A DNA stretch of 64,000 nucleotides from Hofstenia miamia (taxonomy: Eukaryota; Xenacoelomorpha; Acoela). Shown one piece after another: positions 11,483-23,004 of the stretch. The position numbers were made by a program, and so were the translations under genes. The DNA lies in contig SCFE01000074.1 in assembly GCA_004352715.1 (NCBI GenBank), positions 638,978 through 702,977 on the forward strand. The letters run 5' to 3'. The number at the start of each line of letters is the position of its first letter. Within the stretch, counting starts at the first letter, position 1. The notes beneath the pieces were generated by a model that saw nothing but the letters and a program-made list of their open reading frames with translations, did not search any database and was not told the origin of the DNA.

Positions 11483-12220
11483 TGTAGAATTGGTTGTGTG
11501 CATCTAACAGCTTGAGAGGTACAAGGTTGCAGAGAATTACCATCACTGAGAGCAGCCCACATTCTAACAAAACAAATGAAGATTGGTAGTTCACCAATTT
11601 CACTGTAGAAAAAAGAACCAATACCATTCCAAGAAGGCATTTCAGCTAGTGACCAATTCACACAGCATCTTGCTGAAGCCAAATCATTAGAATCCATCCT
11701 TACCATCCAAGGTGCTAATTGTGTGTTTCAAGTTTTAATTTCTAGCTCAATAAAACAAATTTAGCTCAATGTTTGTTATCTCAGCTCATGTAATAAAATA
11801 TTATTAAAGTGTAATTACCACATATTCCTGAATGCCAAAGGCATAGTATATTTGCAAAGTGTGATGTTATGTGCATGTACAATCAATCGAGTTAGTAGTT
11901 CTTTCATTCCCTATGCCTATACATAGCCTAAAGTGACCACAATATGGGCTCACATCTGTCAAGGAGTGAGTTATCACACCAGACACAGCAGAGTTCCTCT
12001 TACAAGTTTATTATCCTATTAACAATGCCAGATCTAAAAGGTTAGTAATGTAATAAAGAAAAATAAAGATAATTTTATCCAGTGAGAATGAAATTTATTT
12101 GATGTTTGATAACAGTAAGTTCCCTATTTATTACAGAAAATGGTAAATATTTACCATTTTACAAAAATTCACTTGCTTCCCTTGCAAATTAAATGAGCAA
12201 TAACATGTAATCTTAAATTT
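11483..12220 (-). mobile_element. Ty3/gypsy LTR copy, 5'-truncated
   Basis: This segment is closely similar to the LTR at 21,745-22,100 and to the solo LTR at 35,960-36,862, in the same orientation (element sense on minus). It starts with TGTAGAAT on the plus strand, the reverse complement of the LTR 3' end, and shares diagnostic text such as CAAATGAAGATTGGTAG and ATATGGGCTCACATCTGTC. Similarity fades near 12,220, about 150 bp short of the full LTR, and no internal region follows, so it is a solo or truncated LTR. A 76-codon frame across it is an accident of the LTR. Confidence 0.75.
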
Positions 12221-13242
12221 CAATAACAAATATCATACTAATTTTGTTTAATTATGGAAATATGCTATGATTTTATGGAAAGATATATCCAAACACAACA
12301 ATCAATGCATACTATGAACGCAAGATATGTGGTGGAAATCATGTTTAATGATACAAATCAATATTTAGAACATCACTTTGTTGGATGCACACTACTAGTC
12401 ATATTGGATAAATTTCCTTGATGCTGGGATATGCTGTAAAACAAAGCACCATCATGAAAAAACAAAATCCAATGTATAAACATGCGTCACAATCATATAT
12501 TGATGGAATAAATGTAAAGTTCTTTTGCATTTGTGTAAACTCTATACATTTGTGTTTTTTAATTAAATAAATCTACCCATATTATTTTTCTGAGTTGCAA
12601 AAATGTAATGCATTGTTCAGTTTTTAGAGAGAGTGAGTCAAGGATGGTTGAATTTCTCCACAATGGATAAGTTATTTTACAATTAAATAACACAATTAAG
12701 TGTAAAAATGATTTCTTGTACATGTTTAAAGTCAATAAAAATTTCCTGGCAAGACTGAATTTGCAAAATGAAATCACTACATATAATAGCAATGCAATTG
12801 TAAAGAAACTAAATTACAAAATGGATAAAATGTTAGCAAAAACTGTAAAAAGAATTTCTTCCTTCATAGCATTAAAATGCCAACTCCTTCACAACTGGTA
12901 ACAAGTAATTTGATGTTGAGAAACAATACATATTGACATTATCACGATAAATTCATCTTTCCATTGTCAGATACTTTTTTAACAGTAATTTGTTATTGGT
13001 GAAATGCTATAATTCAAATCTCTCAGCAAAGAAACAAATTGTAGGAAAAATAAATTAAAAAAAAATTAACTTGAAAAAATAAATTTACCAAAAAATTTAC
13101 AATACATAATTAGTGAAATAGAATTAAATTATAAAATAGTGCTGATGTTTATAAAATTTCTTTGTTCTTTGTTCTATTTTACTTGACATGTCGTAGTAAT
13201 CATGGTTTCAGTTTTTAATGATGAATGCATAATTTAAAGCAT
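12221..13242. other. AT-rich non-coding stretch
   Basis: No supported gene or RNA. Two overlapping frames of 61-77 codons on opposite strands near 12,559-12,901 have low-complexity composition and no family resemblance. Confidence 0.4.
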
Positions 13243-13792
13243 TTTTTTCACCCCAATTAAAGATGTTTTCACTTTGAAAGATTTTGTTTATCAAATAATC
13301 ATCTTGACATGCAGGAGATTGAAGGCACTAATAGATTTCATCATAGTGAATTTGAGTGGATTTTTCATTATAAATTTTAAAAGATCAAATTAAGTAACTT
13401 TGTTTGCCAATTTACAAACATTTGCACGTTTAAAGTGGGGATGTATCATGGAATAACAAATGTGTCATCATATTTACATATTAATGTTATAAAGCAGAAA
13501 ACTGTAATTATGTTTGTAGCTAAGCAAAGGTCATAACAAAATAAGGTGAACATGTGAAAAACATGCAGTTGGTTGTTTTATCAATCATGATGCCTTGTTT
13601 GAAATCTGGCGTGTTTTTTTGTAATATTTCTATTTTCACCAAACACATTTTTTTGTTTTAAAACGATTTTTATATTTTAATAGTTTATTTGCCTATATAC
13701 ATTGATGTAATGTTTCTCTTTCCATCATACTTGTGATTTTTATGTGTTAATGGCTTATTTGCCTATGTCCATTGATGTAATATTTCTATTTT
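13243..13792. repeat. 550-bp block, copy 1 of a local duplication
   Basis: This block, starting at TTTTTTCACCCC, reappears at 14,439-14,988 immediately after a single N at 14,438, offset 1,196 bp. The two copies look identical wherever I compared them. Its last part runs into the minisatellite. Confidence 0.85.
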
Positions 13793-14437
13793 ACCAAACA
13801 CATTTTTGTTTTAAAATGATTTTTATGTTAATAGTTTATTTGCCTAGATTGATGCAATATTTCTATTTTCACCAAACACATTTCTGTTTTAAAACGATTT
13901 TTATATTTTAATGATTTATTTTATTCACCTATATATGGGATGTAATATTTCTATTTTCACCAGACATGTTTTTGTTTTAAATGATTTTTAGGTTAATGCT
14001 TTATTTATTCGCCCATATACATTGATGTAATATTTCTATTTTACTGAACACATTTTTGTTTAAAACGATTTTTATATTTTAATAGTTTATTCACCTATAT
14101 ACATTGATGTAATATTTCAATTTTCACCAAACATGTTTTTGTTTAAATGATTTTTATGTTAATGGTTTATTTTATTCGCCTATATACGTGATGTAATATT
14201 TCTATTTTCACCAAACAAGCTTTTGTTTTAAAATGATTTTTATATTTTAATAGTTTATTTGCCTATATACGTTGATGCAATATTTCTATTTTCACTGGAC
14301 GTGTTTTTCTTTTAAATGATTTTTATGTTAATGCTTTATTTATTTGCCCATATACATTGATTTAATATTTCTATTTTACTGAATGCATTTTTGTTTAAAA
14401 TGATTTTTATATTTTAATAGTTTATTTGCCTATATAC
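13640..14437. repeat. Minisatellite, about 82-bp unit
   Basis: A diverged unit repeats about ten times: a TTTTGTTTTAAAATGATTTT-type start, then TTTATTTGCCTATATAC, then TGATGTAATATTTCTATTTT and CACCAAACAC. Successive GCCTATATAC landmarks fall roughly every 80-85 bp from 13,691 to 14,427. Units differ by substitutions and small indels, so the array is not freshly homogenised. More units occur at about 14,830-15,160 and 15,944-16,250. Confidence 0.8.
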
Positions 14438-14438
14438 N

Positions 14439-14988
14439 TTTTTTCACCCCAATTAAAGATGTTTTCACTTTGAAAGATTTTGTTTATCAAATAATCATCT
14501 TGACATGCAGGAGATTGAAGGCACTAATAGATTTCATCATAGTGAATTTGAGTGGATTTTTCATTATAAATTTTAAAAGATCAAATTAAGTAACTTTGTT
14601 TGCCAATTTACAAACATTTGCACGTTTAAAGTGGGGATGTATCATGGAATAACAAATGTGTCATCATATTTACATATTAATGTTATAAAGCAGAAAACTG
14701 TAATTATGTTTGTAGCTAAGCAAAGGTCATAACAAAATAAGGTGAACATGTGAAAAACATGCAGTTGGTTGTTTTATCAATCATGATGCCTTGTTTGAAA
14801 TCTGGCGTGTTTTTTTGTAATATTTCTATTTTCACCAAACACATTTTTTTGTTTTAAAACGATTTTTATATTTTAATAGTTTATTTGCCTATATACATTG
14901 ATGTAATGTTTCTCTTTCCATCATACTTGTGATTTTTATGTGTTAATGGCTTATTTGCCTATGTCCATTGATGTAATATTTCTATTTT
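14439..14988. repeat. 550-bp block, copy 2 of a local duplication
   Basis: Repeats 13,243-13,792 and starts directly after the N at 14,438. A biological tandem duplication of the whole 1.2-kb interval is possible, but a misjoined assembly of one locus is more likely. Confidence 0.8.
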
Positions 14989-15189
14989 CAACCAAACACG
15001 CTTTTTTTTAAAAATGATTTTTATATTTTGTTAGTTTATTCACCTTTATATGTGATGTAATTTTTCTATTTTACCAAACATGCTTTTGTTTTAAAATGAT
15101 TTTGTGTGTTAATGGTTTACTCGCCTATATGTGTTGATGTAATATCTCTTTTCACTAACTGAGCTTACATTTTTACAAATTATATAGTA
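14969..15189. repeat. 221-bp block duplicated at 16,059-16,279
   Basis: The text from GATGTAATATTTCTATTTTC to TATATAGTA is repeated at 16,059-16,279, where it stops at a single N (16,280), offset 1,090 bp. Here it continues into unique sequence (CTTGGGTG). Confidence 0.8.
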
Positions 15190-15833
15190 CTTGGGTGTTA
15201 TCAAATGTCACTAGATATTTTATTTTGGAATTGTTGTTATCATTTTCATTGTTCATGGTTTAGGTCCATGGTTACAATAGGCCTACTGGGGAAAGCCAGC
15301 CACATTAAATAAATGACTTAATGCATTTCTGGTGGCCACCTCCTGGGTGAATGTGGAAGTGTCATCATATTTTAGAATGAAGATGGAAACTTGAAAATTG
15401 CACAATGCTGAACATCAGTACTCAGAGTCATTGTGTAATGTATGTTTTCCAAATCTTTAGTTCAGTTAGAAACATGCTCTAATGCAAATAACACATCATT
15501 TTTCATTTGAAATATTTGGGGTTTGGATCTATGAATTGTTTTCCTTAAAACATGGTGCTGCACATTTAAACATTGTTACAAAAAACACACTCTAAGTGAA
15601 ATTTGTTATCAAAAATATCAGTTTGCCTAAATTCTAAAAATTAAAAATTCTCACTTTGGTCTAAGCCAATTGTCTAAAAAATTAATTTGCTCAAATTAGT
15701 TTTGTCAAAAATATTTTGTCGCTAGATAGCATCTAATAGAATCAGTCCATTACCACATGGCAAATAGTAATGGGGTGTTACGAGCACTTCAGGGTGTCCC
15801 ATTGTAACGGGATTGCCCTGATCTCTTACTACT
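15190..15833. other. Non-coding stretch
   Basis: No coding frame or RNA gene was recognised. The sequence appears unique within the window until the 45-bp repeats begin. Confidence 0.4.
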
Positions 15834-15933
15834 GAGTTGTCTCTGTGCATAGTCATCTGTGGTCCACTCCTGCTCAGAGAGTTGTCTCTGAGGGTAGTCA
15901 TGGGAAGTCAGCTCCTGAGGAGAGAGTTGTCTC
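15834..15933. repeat. 45-bp tandem repeat running into a gap
   Basis: GAGTTGTCTC starts at 15,834, 15,879 and 15,924, exactly 45 bp apart, with diverged spacer text. The third unit is cut by ten N at 15,934-15,943, so the true array may be longer and collapsed. Confidence 0.75.
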
Positions 15934-16058
15934 NNNNNNNNNNTTTAATAGTTTATTTGCCTATATATGTCAATGTAATATTTCTATTTTCACCAAACAC
16001 GTTTTTGTTTTAAAATGATTTTTATATGTAAATGTCTTATTCTATTCGCCTATATACA

Positions 16059-16279
16059 TGATGTAATATTTCTATTTTCAACCAAACACGCTTTTTTTTA
16101 AAAATGATTTTTATATTTTGTTAGTTTATTCACCTTTATATGTGATGTAATTTTTCTATTTTACCAAACATGCTTTTGTTTTAAAATGATTTTGTGTGTT
16201 AATGGTTTACTCGCCTATATGTGTTGATGTAATATCTCTTTTCACTAACTGAGCTTACATTTTTACAAATTATATAGTA
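16059..16279. repeat. 221-bp block, second copy, ends at an N
   Basis: Copy of 14,969-15,189. It ends at the N at 16,280, where the truncated end of a Ty3/gypsy pol begins, so the element lacks its 3' LTR at an assembly junction rather than at a natural boundary. Confidence 0.8.
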
Positions 16280-16299
16280 NTTGCTAAACAAAGATATAA

Positions 16300-17367
16300 G
16301 ATTAAGGTCCCAATCCTGGGTATTTAAGTTGTTTAAATATCTGATTTCTAGCTTTTCATTTAGGCAAAATATAAGTAGCTATAGTGTTGCTACTACTACT
16401 GAGGTTACTGTCATATTCGACCTGTGTAAGATCATTTTCCTCACATTTGGTGAGGTTATCACAATATTCATTCTCATTTATTCCATCATTTATGAGAGAA
16501 AACTCGTTATTATTGTCAATGACTGCATTATGTATATCCTTAATAGTTCACCTAAGTCACTGAAAATGGTTGACTTTACTGTTATTTAGTAAGTACCTGT
16601 GGTGATCTAACACCTTTGTTATAGTGAAAGGTTCTTGCCAATTGGTGGCAAGTTTTCATACTTGATTGGCATCAGTAACCTGACTAGGAAAATAAGCAAA
16701 TACAGAATCTCCTTGTTTATACAGTTCACCATACAGTTTCTTATCAAAGTTTCTCTTCTGGCAAATAACAGATTGGTTGGTATTCCAACAGATAGAGAGG
16801 TGCACTTAATGGAATTCTTGTAGCATCTGGTTCACAAAATTCTCCAAGGTGGGTTCATTGTAGTTCAGAAACATGATAGATAGTGGCATGCCCGCCTCAC
16901 TGCCAAACATAGCCTTGAAAGGGCTCACTTTGGTGGTAGAGTGAACAGCTGTGTTATAGAAGAATTCTACTGCCTCTATTACTTGTCTCCAATTTCTCCT
17001 GGCAGCATGGGCTAAAGGACTCTAATCAACTTAATTACAGTAGTGTTTAATCACTTGATGACGCCATTTGATTGCAGATGGTACACAGTGGTGAAATCAT
17101 GTACAATCTCGAGTTGCTTCATAAGTCATAAGAGTGGACATTAGGGCGTTCTCAAATTGAGGGCCATGGTCAGAAACCAATCTTTCTATAGGTCTGAGTT
17201 TGAAAATCCACTCCTTGACTATCTTTCTCCAATAACTTCAGCAGTAGTGTTGTCAAGCAGATAAGCCTCATATATTTAGTAAAATGGTCTATCAAGACCA
17301 AAAGATATTGAAACCCTTGTTCATCTCTTGGCAATTTCTCTATGTCCATGTGGACTACTTTGTTCAT
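16300..17367 (-). pseudogene. Ty3/gypsy integrase (pol C-terminal part)
   Basis: The frame ending at 17,170 carries the first part of the integrase core: VVHMDIEKLPRDEQGFQYLL then VLIDHFTKYMRL, matching the D-x-P...Y-x-L-V-x-I-D-H-F-T-K-Y signature. Further minus-strand frames down to about 16,640 continue it: TTVYHLQSNGVIK, then RNWRQVIEAVEFFYNTAVHS and TKVSPFKAMFGSEAGMPL, typical of the region around the last catalytic Glu and the following helix. A tail containing EENDLTQVEYDSNL reaches about 16,320. Several frameshifts and stops separate these pieces, so it is a pseudogene. The H2C2 zinc-binding region is recognisable near 17,450 (SVKHACFKELDTF) but degraded. Confidence 0.8.
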
Positions 17368-17399
17368 TTTTTGGTGACCCGGCTGTGGAGCTCAGCTCT

Positions 17400-18934
17400 C
17401 TGTTCCAGAAAGTGTCCAGCTCCTTGAAGCAGGCATGCTTCACACTTATTGATGACATCTTGAACAGTAGCTCTAATACCAATAGTGATGTAGCAAAAAT
17501 TAAAGGTTTGCTCTGTTTAAATAATTCCAAGGTGACCACATTGGTGAATCTTCTGGACAAGATCCCTTTTCAAGTATTCTGGAATTGCCAGATAAACCCA
17601 AAAGGAGTCTTCTCTCCAGGCAGCTTCCTCAGGTCTCTTTCATAACTTGGCAGAGTGGTAAAATAATCAGCATTGAGATGTAATCTCCCTGGATGATGGG
17701 TGATTGTAAAGGTGAAATCATTTAGATATTCTAACCATCAGGCAATGATGTTTGACTTGTTGCCAGACAATTTCTTGAGCCATGCTAGCATGGAGTTTTT
17801 GGTGCAAACAACAAATTGACGACCTAATATGAAGAATCAAAACTTCTTCAGACTCTCAATAAGCACTAGCATCTCAGATTTCATTACTCCATAATTTAGC
17901 TTGGCATTTTGGAGCTTCTGGCTAAAATACTGCACCAGGCTTTCCTGACTGTTAATTATCTGACTTAGAAGAGCACTGATGGTGATGGAGCTTGTGTCAC
18001 AGTCAACAATAAATTCCTTTATGTAGTCAGGAGTATTCAAACTTGGGATCTGTCTTAGTTCTTGCTTCACAGCATCCAGCTCTTCCTGTTCAGCCCAGGT
18101 CCAACAGAACTCAGTATTCTTGTGGAGCAAATTAGATATGTGTTTAGTTTGATTGGCTAGTTTGGGAATAAATGAGCCATAGTAATTTAGAAAGCCCATC
18201 AAAAGTTGGACGTCCTTGCAAGAGTGTGGAGTCTCAATGCTATTGAGATGGTCCTTTGCATTGTTTTTAATTGAGATTTTTCTGGGTTCAATCACTCTAC
18301 CCAAGAAGGTAACTCGTGGCAAAATGAGTGAACACTTATTTCCATTGACCCAGAGACCAGAGTCATGCAAGATATTAAGAGTGTGACCCAACTTATCTAG
18401 ATGATCAGAGAATATGTGCCCAGCAACAAGAATATCATTCATATATGCTGTGATCCCAGGTTTGAGAATGTTGGTGCCATTCTGTAGTACACACATAATG
18501 TAATACTGAAAAGTAGCCAGAGCATTACAAAGCCTGAAGGCCATGTATTTCCATTCAAAAAGGCCATATGGCGTAATAAAAGCAGTTTTTGGGATGTTGG
18601 CAGGCTTCATAGGTATCTGCCAATAGGCTTTACAGAGATCTAAGCATGAGAACAAACTGTACTTGCTGGCATCATATAGAAGATCCTCTATGAGAGGTAG
18701 TGGATATGCATCCTTGATGGTGATATTGTTTAGACTTTGAAAGTCTATGCTGAGGCAGTACTTCTCACCTTGGCAGATAAACACCATAGGGTGCAGCATA
18801 TGGGCTGTTGCTGTTCTGAATGATCTCACTCTCAATGAGATTGCTGAGGATCTGTTCATACTCTGCTTGTAAGTTCTTGGGTACCCTTCAAACTGGCAAC
18901 TGAATGGGGTGATCACTCCTAGTTTTGATAGCAT
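17400..18934 (-). pseudogene. Ty3/gypsy reverse transcriptase-RNase H
   Basis: A 365-residue frame (18,934-17,837) contains RT motifs in order: LSIDFQSLNNITIKDAYPLP, FSCLDLCKAYWQIPM, KTAFITPYGLFEW, then AYMNDILV where the catalytic Y-x-D-D should be, so the first Asp of the pair is Asn here. The thumb follows with TFLGRVIE and LLMGFLNYYGSFIPKLA. RNase H begins with FIVDCDTSSITISALLSQ and reaches SEMLVLIESLKKF before a stop; the rest continues out of frame to about 17,640. Replacement of the catalytic Asp plus the frameshifts means the enzyme cannot be active. A host origin is excluded by the flanking gag and integrase. Confidence 0.9.
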
Positions 18935-19357
18935 ATTGTTCCCCTACAGCCTTACCAACACTGATAGATCCATAATTAAACACATCATGGTGCTAGCACA
19001 AAAGAGCAGATAGCGTGTCACATTCTTGTGGACTCAGGTGCCCATGAGTCTTCTCATTGACAACTGGGATCCAGACTGGATCACTGGGTTCACTTAGATC
19101 ATGAATTGTGGTGAGAACAGGTAAACAGGCAGCTGCTTTAAATTCAAGTCAGACCAGAGTCACAATGATAGATAGTTTGGTTGGATCCATTCAGATCTGA
19201 AGTGCAGAACTATTGAGGACAGTAGCATAAGTCTTGCGCCACTGGAGACATGACAAAGGTCCAGAGAAAGATGTAAACCACAAAGGCGTCTTCCCCTTTG
19301 TCCTTAAATCATGATATTGCCCTCATAAGGAGAGTTTGTAGTGACAGCAACTTGTCA

Positions 19358-19830
19358 CTAGTGCCAAGTTTCCACAATGATGGTGCCAGTTAACGTTAAT
19401 AAGATTTCTTGGTTGAAAACAGCTGTAAGCTCCTCCTGAGGCTCACTTTCATGGATTGAGATTGTGTTAGTACCATAATCTATCACACATGTGTTCCTCT
19501 TGAGGAAAACATTTCCTAGAATGATGTTGTACAGCAAGGGCCTATTGCAGGTATCAACTACAATAAGGTCCACTCAAAAGCATTCTTGGTGGATATGTAG
19601 CTCAAGGTTGTTTAATTGAACCTTCAACAAAATAGTGTTCCTAGAAGCATCCAACAAGCACACTGTAGACAGTAACAGATCTTATCTATGTAGGCAAAGC
19701 TTGTCACAACAGGTGTTGCTTATTATGGAGATAGAGGCTCCTGTATTGATAGTAGCATTAATTAACAATCCATTCACATCTGCAGGGATGATGTTGGTAT
19801 GCAGTAACAAGGTTATCACCAAAACATCAT
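19358..19830 (-). pseudogene. Ty3/gypsy aspartic protease with altered active site
   Basis: On the minus strand the active-site region reads INATINTGASISIIS. The family consensus is D-S/T-G-A, so the catalytic Asp is replaced by Asn (codon at 19,745-19,747). A stop lies about 20 codons later, and the C-terminal half appears in the frame 19,573-19,358 with NIILGNVFLKRNTCVIDYGT, matching the I-L-G-x-D-F-L...I-D pattern of retropepsins. Position between gag and RT fits Ty3/gypsy. The protein is inactive by both substitution and stop. Confidence 0.75.
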
Positions 19831-20173
19831 GTGCTCAGTTTTGGGGAGGTGGTGCTCCATGTAATTTAAATGACTGACAGACTTGACCATGGTGTTGGGA
19901 GTACACACTTCAGCTGACAGCTCATCAATGATAAAACCATCTCCATCTGCAATTAGATGAATAACTGCCCCACTCTGTGTTTGAATGTGAGCTGATTGTC
20001 ATTCATTATCTGACTTCTTCTGCACTACAGCAGAACTTGAGGAGGTCAGTGTCTTGGAGGCAGTTTGACCTGTCTTTAGATCACCAGCATCCCTCTCGAT
20101 GCGAGTTGTGTTTTGTCACATATAGACGATACTAATCACCTTCTTAATGATAGAATTCAAGTCATCTTCTGGA

Positions 20174-20665
20174 TTATTTAAGTTCAAGGCAGCTCCTAAT
20201 GGTAGAAGGGAATCCCTGACAAATATATGAAAAGAGATCATGTTGTGAGTGCTCTGGAGTTAACTTGCTGAGGCGAAAGAGTCTATTGACCTGAGTAATA
20301 TAGGTCCTGACATCATCTCCCTTTTTAAAGGAAAGATCACATAAAAGTGTTTTGTACTGCTGCTTTATGTGAGGCACTTTATAGTGGTGCTCAAAGTGAC
20401 CAACAAGTAACTGATAGTTTGTTTTAACTTCCCTATCCAGCATCATGTACTGATTGTACATGAGGCCTTGAAGATACATGGGTAATTGCATGGCAGTGGC
20501 ATCTTGGGTAGTTTTATATTGCTTCATTGTAAGCTGGAAAAGAAAGAGCCACTCTTCAAATGACTGTGAAATTTCGTCTATCTTCCCAGTGAATTTGGGC
20601 AACACTGAGTGCAGATTGAAAAGATTTGCTTGTTCACTTCCCAATGCTTCTGTAGGCAGAATCAA
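20174..20665 (-). pseudogene. Ty3/gypsy gag, capsid-like part
   Basis: This 163-residue frame has the retrotransposon gag pattern: VLPKFTGKIDEISQSFEEWL near the start, a helical middle (AMQLPMYLQGL), YQLLVGHFEHHY, then KKGDDVRTYITQVNRLF. Such F-x-G...W-L-x-F and G-E-S-V-x-x-Y-x-x-x-F-like stretches are typical of Ty3/gypsy capsids. No clear CCHC zinc knuckle is visible downstream at 19,880-20,170, where frames are broken. It is separated from the N-terminal gag part at 20,783-21,415 by stops. Confidence 0.75.
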
Positions 20666-20782
20666 CTGGGTAAAGCATGGTCCACAAGTTGTTGTAGATC
20701 CAATAGGTTTACTCAGAGGAGGAGGTGGAACAATTGTAGCAGTTGGAGCAACTGTGACACTAGCTAGGCATAGCTATGGTAG

Positions 20783-21415
20783 TTAGTGTAGAAACTTGTG
20801 AGAGAGCAGACTGAGTAAACATAGGAGCTCCAACTGTAAAAGAGGTAATGGGGTAACAAATGGCAGCGTCACTGGGGATGTTGTGGGTGCTGGCAGAGCA
20901 TGAGAAAAGTGAGCAGAAAGAGTCTGTGAGATGATACATGAAAATTTCTTAGAGAGAGTGTTGAGGGCATTGTCCAAAAAGGCATAAGTTACATACTCAG
21001 GTTCTCCTGATGAGATTGGTGGAGAAAGTAGGGTTGATTCCTGAATTTGAATCTCTAATGCTGTGATCAAGTTGAGCAAGCATCTCTCACCCTGCCAAGC
21101 TTCAGTGGCTTGTTGTTGGAACTCTACTTGCAGCATGTCAAGGCAAGCTTCACAGGAAAGGTGCTGAGAGATTTTCTCTGACAGGGCTTCTCTAAGCTGA
21201 TCAACTTTGGTTGTCAGTAACTCTGGAAGAGGTGACAATGGTTTGTATAAAATAAACGGGTTTGACAAGGTAGCAGGAGTAGGAGTCTCTTGCAGAAAAA
21301 CTTCGGAGGGCATAGACATGGCAGAAACAGGTTTGGTGCAGGTAGCAGTACTAAAAGCAACAATAGAATTAAATTCAGCAGTGCAAGGGACAGTGTCCAA
21401 GCTGCCAGTGCTCAC
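20783..21415 (-). pseudogene. Ty3/gypsy gag, N-terminal part
   Basis: A 210-residue frame starts with ATG at 21,415, about 330 bp inside the PBS, the expected place for gag. It is rich in Pro, Thr, Ser and Leu, with a segment LREALSEKISQHLSCEACLD and a long helical stretch (VEFQQQATEAW), suggesting a coiled-coil N-terminal domain. No catalytic motif is present or expected. It ends in a stop shortly before the capsid-like frame, so gag is split in two. Confidence 0.6.
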
Positions 21416-21726
21416 ACAGGGAAACCCTGAGTGGGAGTCCCATTATGAGAAATTGAAAAATCCCTATCCATAAGAACAAGAATAAACAAGTAAAAGTAAA
21501 GTAAGAGAAAAAGGTTCCAAAAATAATTCTAATAATGGATAATAGAATCAAGGCTCAGTAATGGCATCAGGTCACAGAATTGAAAATGTAGAATTATGTA
21601 TGAGGTAAAGTTGCACATTGATGGGTGGTGAAATAGATCATGGTCAGGGGAAATCCATCCCAGCTGACTCACACCCAGAAGAAAAACAAAACCAAATACA
21701 ATAAGAAAACACTAGAACAGTTCTGT

Positions 21727-21744
21727 ATCACGTCAGGGTCACCA
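21727..21744 (-). promoter_or_regulatory. Putative primer-binding site of the Ty3/gypsy element
   Basis: Directly inside the LTR end (terminal CA on the minus strand) the sequence reads TGGTGACCCTGACGTGAT. TGG is complementary to the CCA tail of a tRNA, and immediate adjacency to the LTR is the standard arrangement. I suspect an Arg-type tRNA primer but cannot confirm this without a tRNA set from the species. Confidence 0.7.
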
Positions 21745-22100
21745 TGTGGAATCACGGGGCATGTCTAGCAGCTTGAGCAGTATAAGGTTGTGAAGAATTA
21801 CCATTGCTGAGAGCAGCCTGTACTCTAACAAAACAAATGAAGATTGGTAGTTTGTCAATTTCACTGTAGAAAAAAGAACCAATACCATTTCCAAGAAGGC
21901 ATTCCAGCTAGTGACCAATTTACATGGAATCTCACCAAAGCCAAATCATTAGAATCCATCCTTACCATCCAAGGTGGTAATTGTGTGTCTCAAGTTTTAA
22001 TTTCTAGCTCAATAAAATAAATTTAGCTCATTATTCTTGTTATCTCAGCTCATGTAATAGATATTAATAACATGTAATTACCACGTATTTGCATATGCCA
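21745..22100 (-). mobile_element. Ty3/gypsy 5' LTR, truncated
   Basis: On the plus strand it starts TGTGGAATCACGG, the reverse complement of the LTR 3' end, and follows the solo LTR at 35,960-36,862 closely for about 350 bp. It then stops at about 22,100, where that copy continues for another 550 bp, so the upstream LTR part (promoter region) is missing. A short inverted piece of the same LTR replaces it. Confidence 0.8.
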
Positions 22101-22140
22101 ACACACAACCTTGTACTGCTTGAGCTGCTAGATGTGCTCC
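22101..22140 (+). repeat. Inverted fragment of the same LTR end
   Basis: ACAACCTTGTACTGCTTGAG and the following bases are the reverse complement of the LTR 3' end at about 21,757-21,795 (GCTTGAGCAGTATAAGGTTG). The LTR is therefore closed by an inverted copy of its own other end, a foldback arrangement. Confidence 0.7.
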
Positions 22141-23004
22141 AAAATTTTACATTATTAAATATTAGAAATTGCGAGTTTTTCCATACACTAGTTTTTGTTT
22201 TTCAGAAAAATTATTCTGCTTTATTACCAAAATAAGACATTACACTTTTAATGAGTATTATTATCTCTCTGATTTAAACATTTGTTATTAAATTTTACTA
22301 AATAAAACAATATCCACAAAACTATGAAAATTCTACTGATTGTATAAAAGACTGTTATAAATTTGTATGTCAAATGAACACTCCACATGGTATATTATTA
22401 TCTCCATTTAGTAATAATAATCGTTGTAAATTTAAGAAATTTGTTGTGAAACCATTGTAGCTAATAATTAATCATTTTTGTTTTCCTGTCTATTTATTAT
22501 TAATTTATCAAACATAAAACTAATACATGTAGAATGCATCTGTGGAAGCATGTATTTATTTAAAAAAAGTTTTTATTTTTGTAATTGACATGTGAATTGT
22601 CTGTGAAACAGGTGTTTTTCTCAATTATTTATGTAATATGAATAGAAAAATTGTTACATTTTGAAGAATAGGTTACAACAATTCTAATCTCATGGGATTT
22701 TCAAATATTCCTCAACCTCTATGTGTCAAAAAAAATTGGTTACATTTTAAACAATAGACTATAAACAATGTGTTTCCCAACAAAAAATAATATATTCCAA
22801 TGACATCAGAGATATAAAGACTGCCAAAGTACACAATTACATCATATCCCTGGCTGCCAGTGTCAAAGGTAAAAAATATCAATGGGGTTTCATGCTTTCT
22901 TTACTACTCACAATTTCAAGTGTAATTATATATTTATTTGCAATAGCATATTTCAACAATCTAAATTACATAGAAAACTAAGTGAAATACACTATAAAGA
23001 TATA
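22141..23004. other. AT-rich non-coding stretch before a gap
   Basis: No coding frame, RNA gene or repeat family was recognised. Confidence 0.4.

Larger units (their letters stand above)
16281..22100 (-). mobile_element. Decayed Ty3/gypsy LTR retrotransposon
   Basis: Read on the minus strand the order is 5' LTR (22,100-21,745), PBS, gag, protease, reverse transcriptase, RNase H, integrase, which is the Ty3/gypsy order. The 3' LTR is missing because sequence breaks at the N at 16,280, so element age cannot be judged from LTR divergence and no target duplication can be checked. All genes carry stops and frameshifts, and at least two catalytic residues are changed. Related LTR copies lie at 11,483, 28,374 and 35,960. 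The element is inactive, with no sign of an envelope gene. Confidence 0.85.

Noticed and set aside
16281-16589. 102-codon plus-strand ORF
   Set aside because: The opposite strand carries the tail of the gypsy pol (EENDLTQVEYDSNL), which explains the open frame.
17328-17645. 105-codon plus-strand ORF
   Set aside because: Antisense shadow of the gypsy RNase H-integrase junction.
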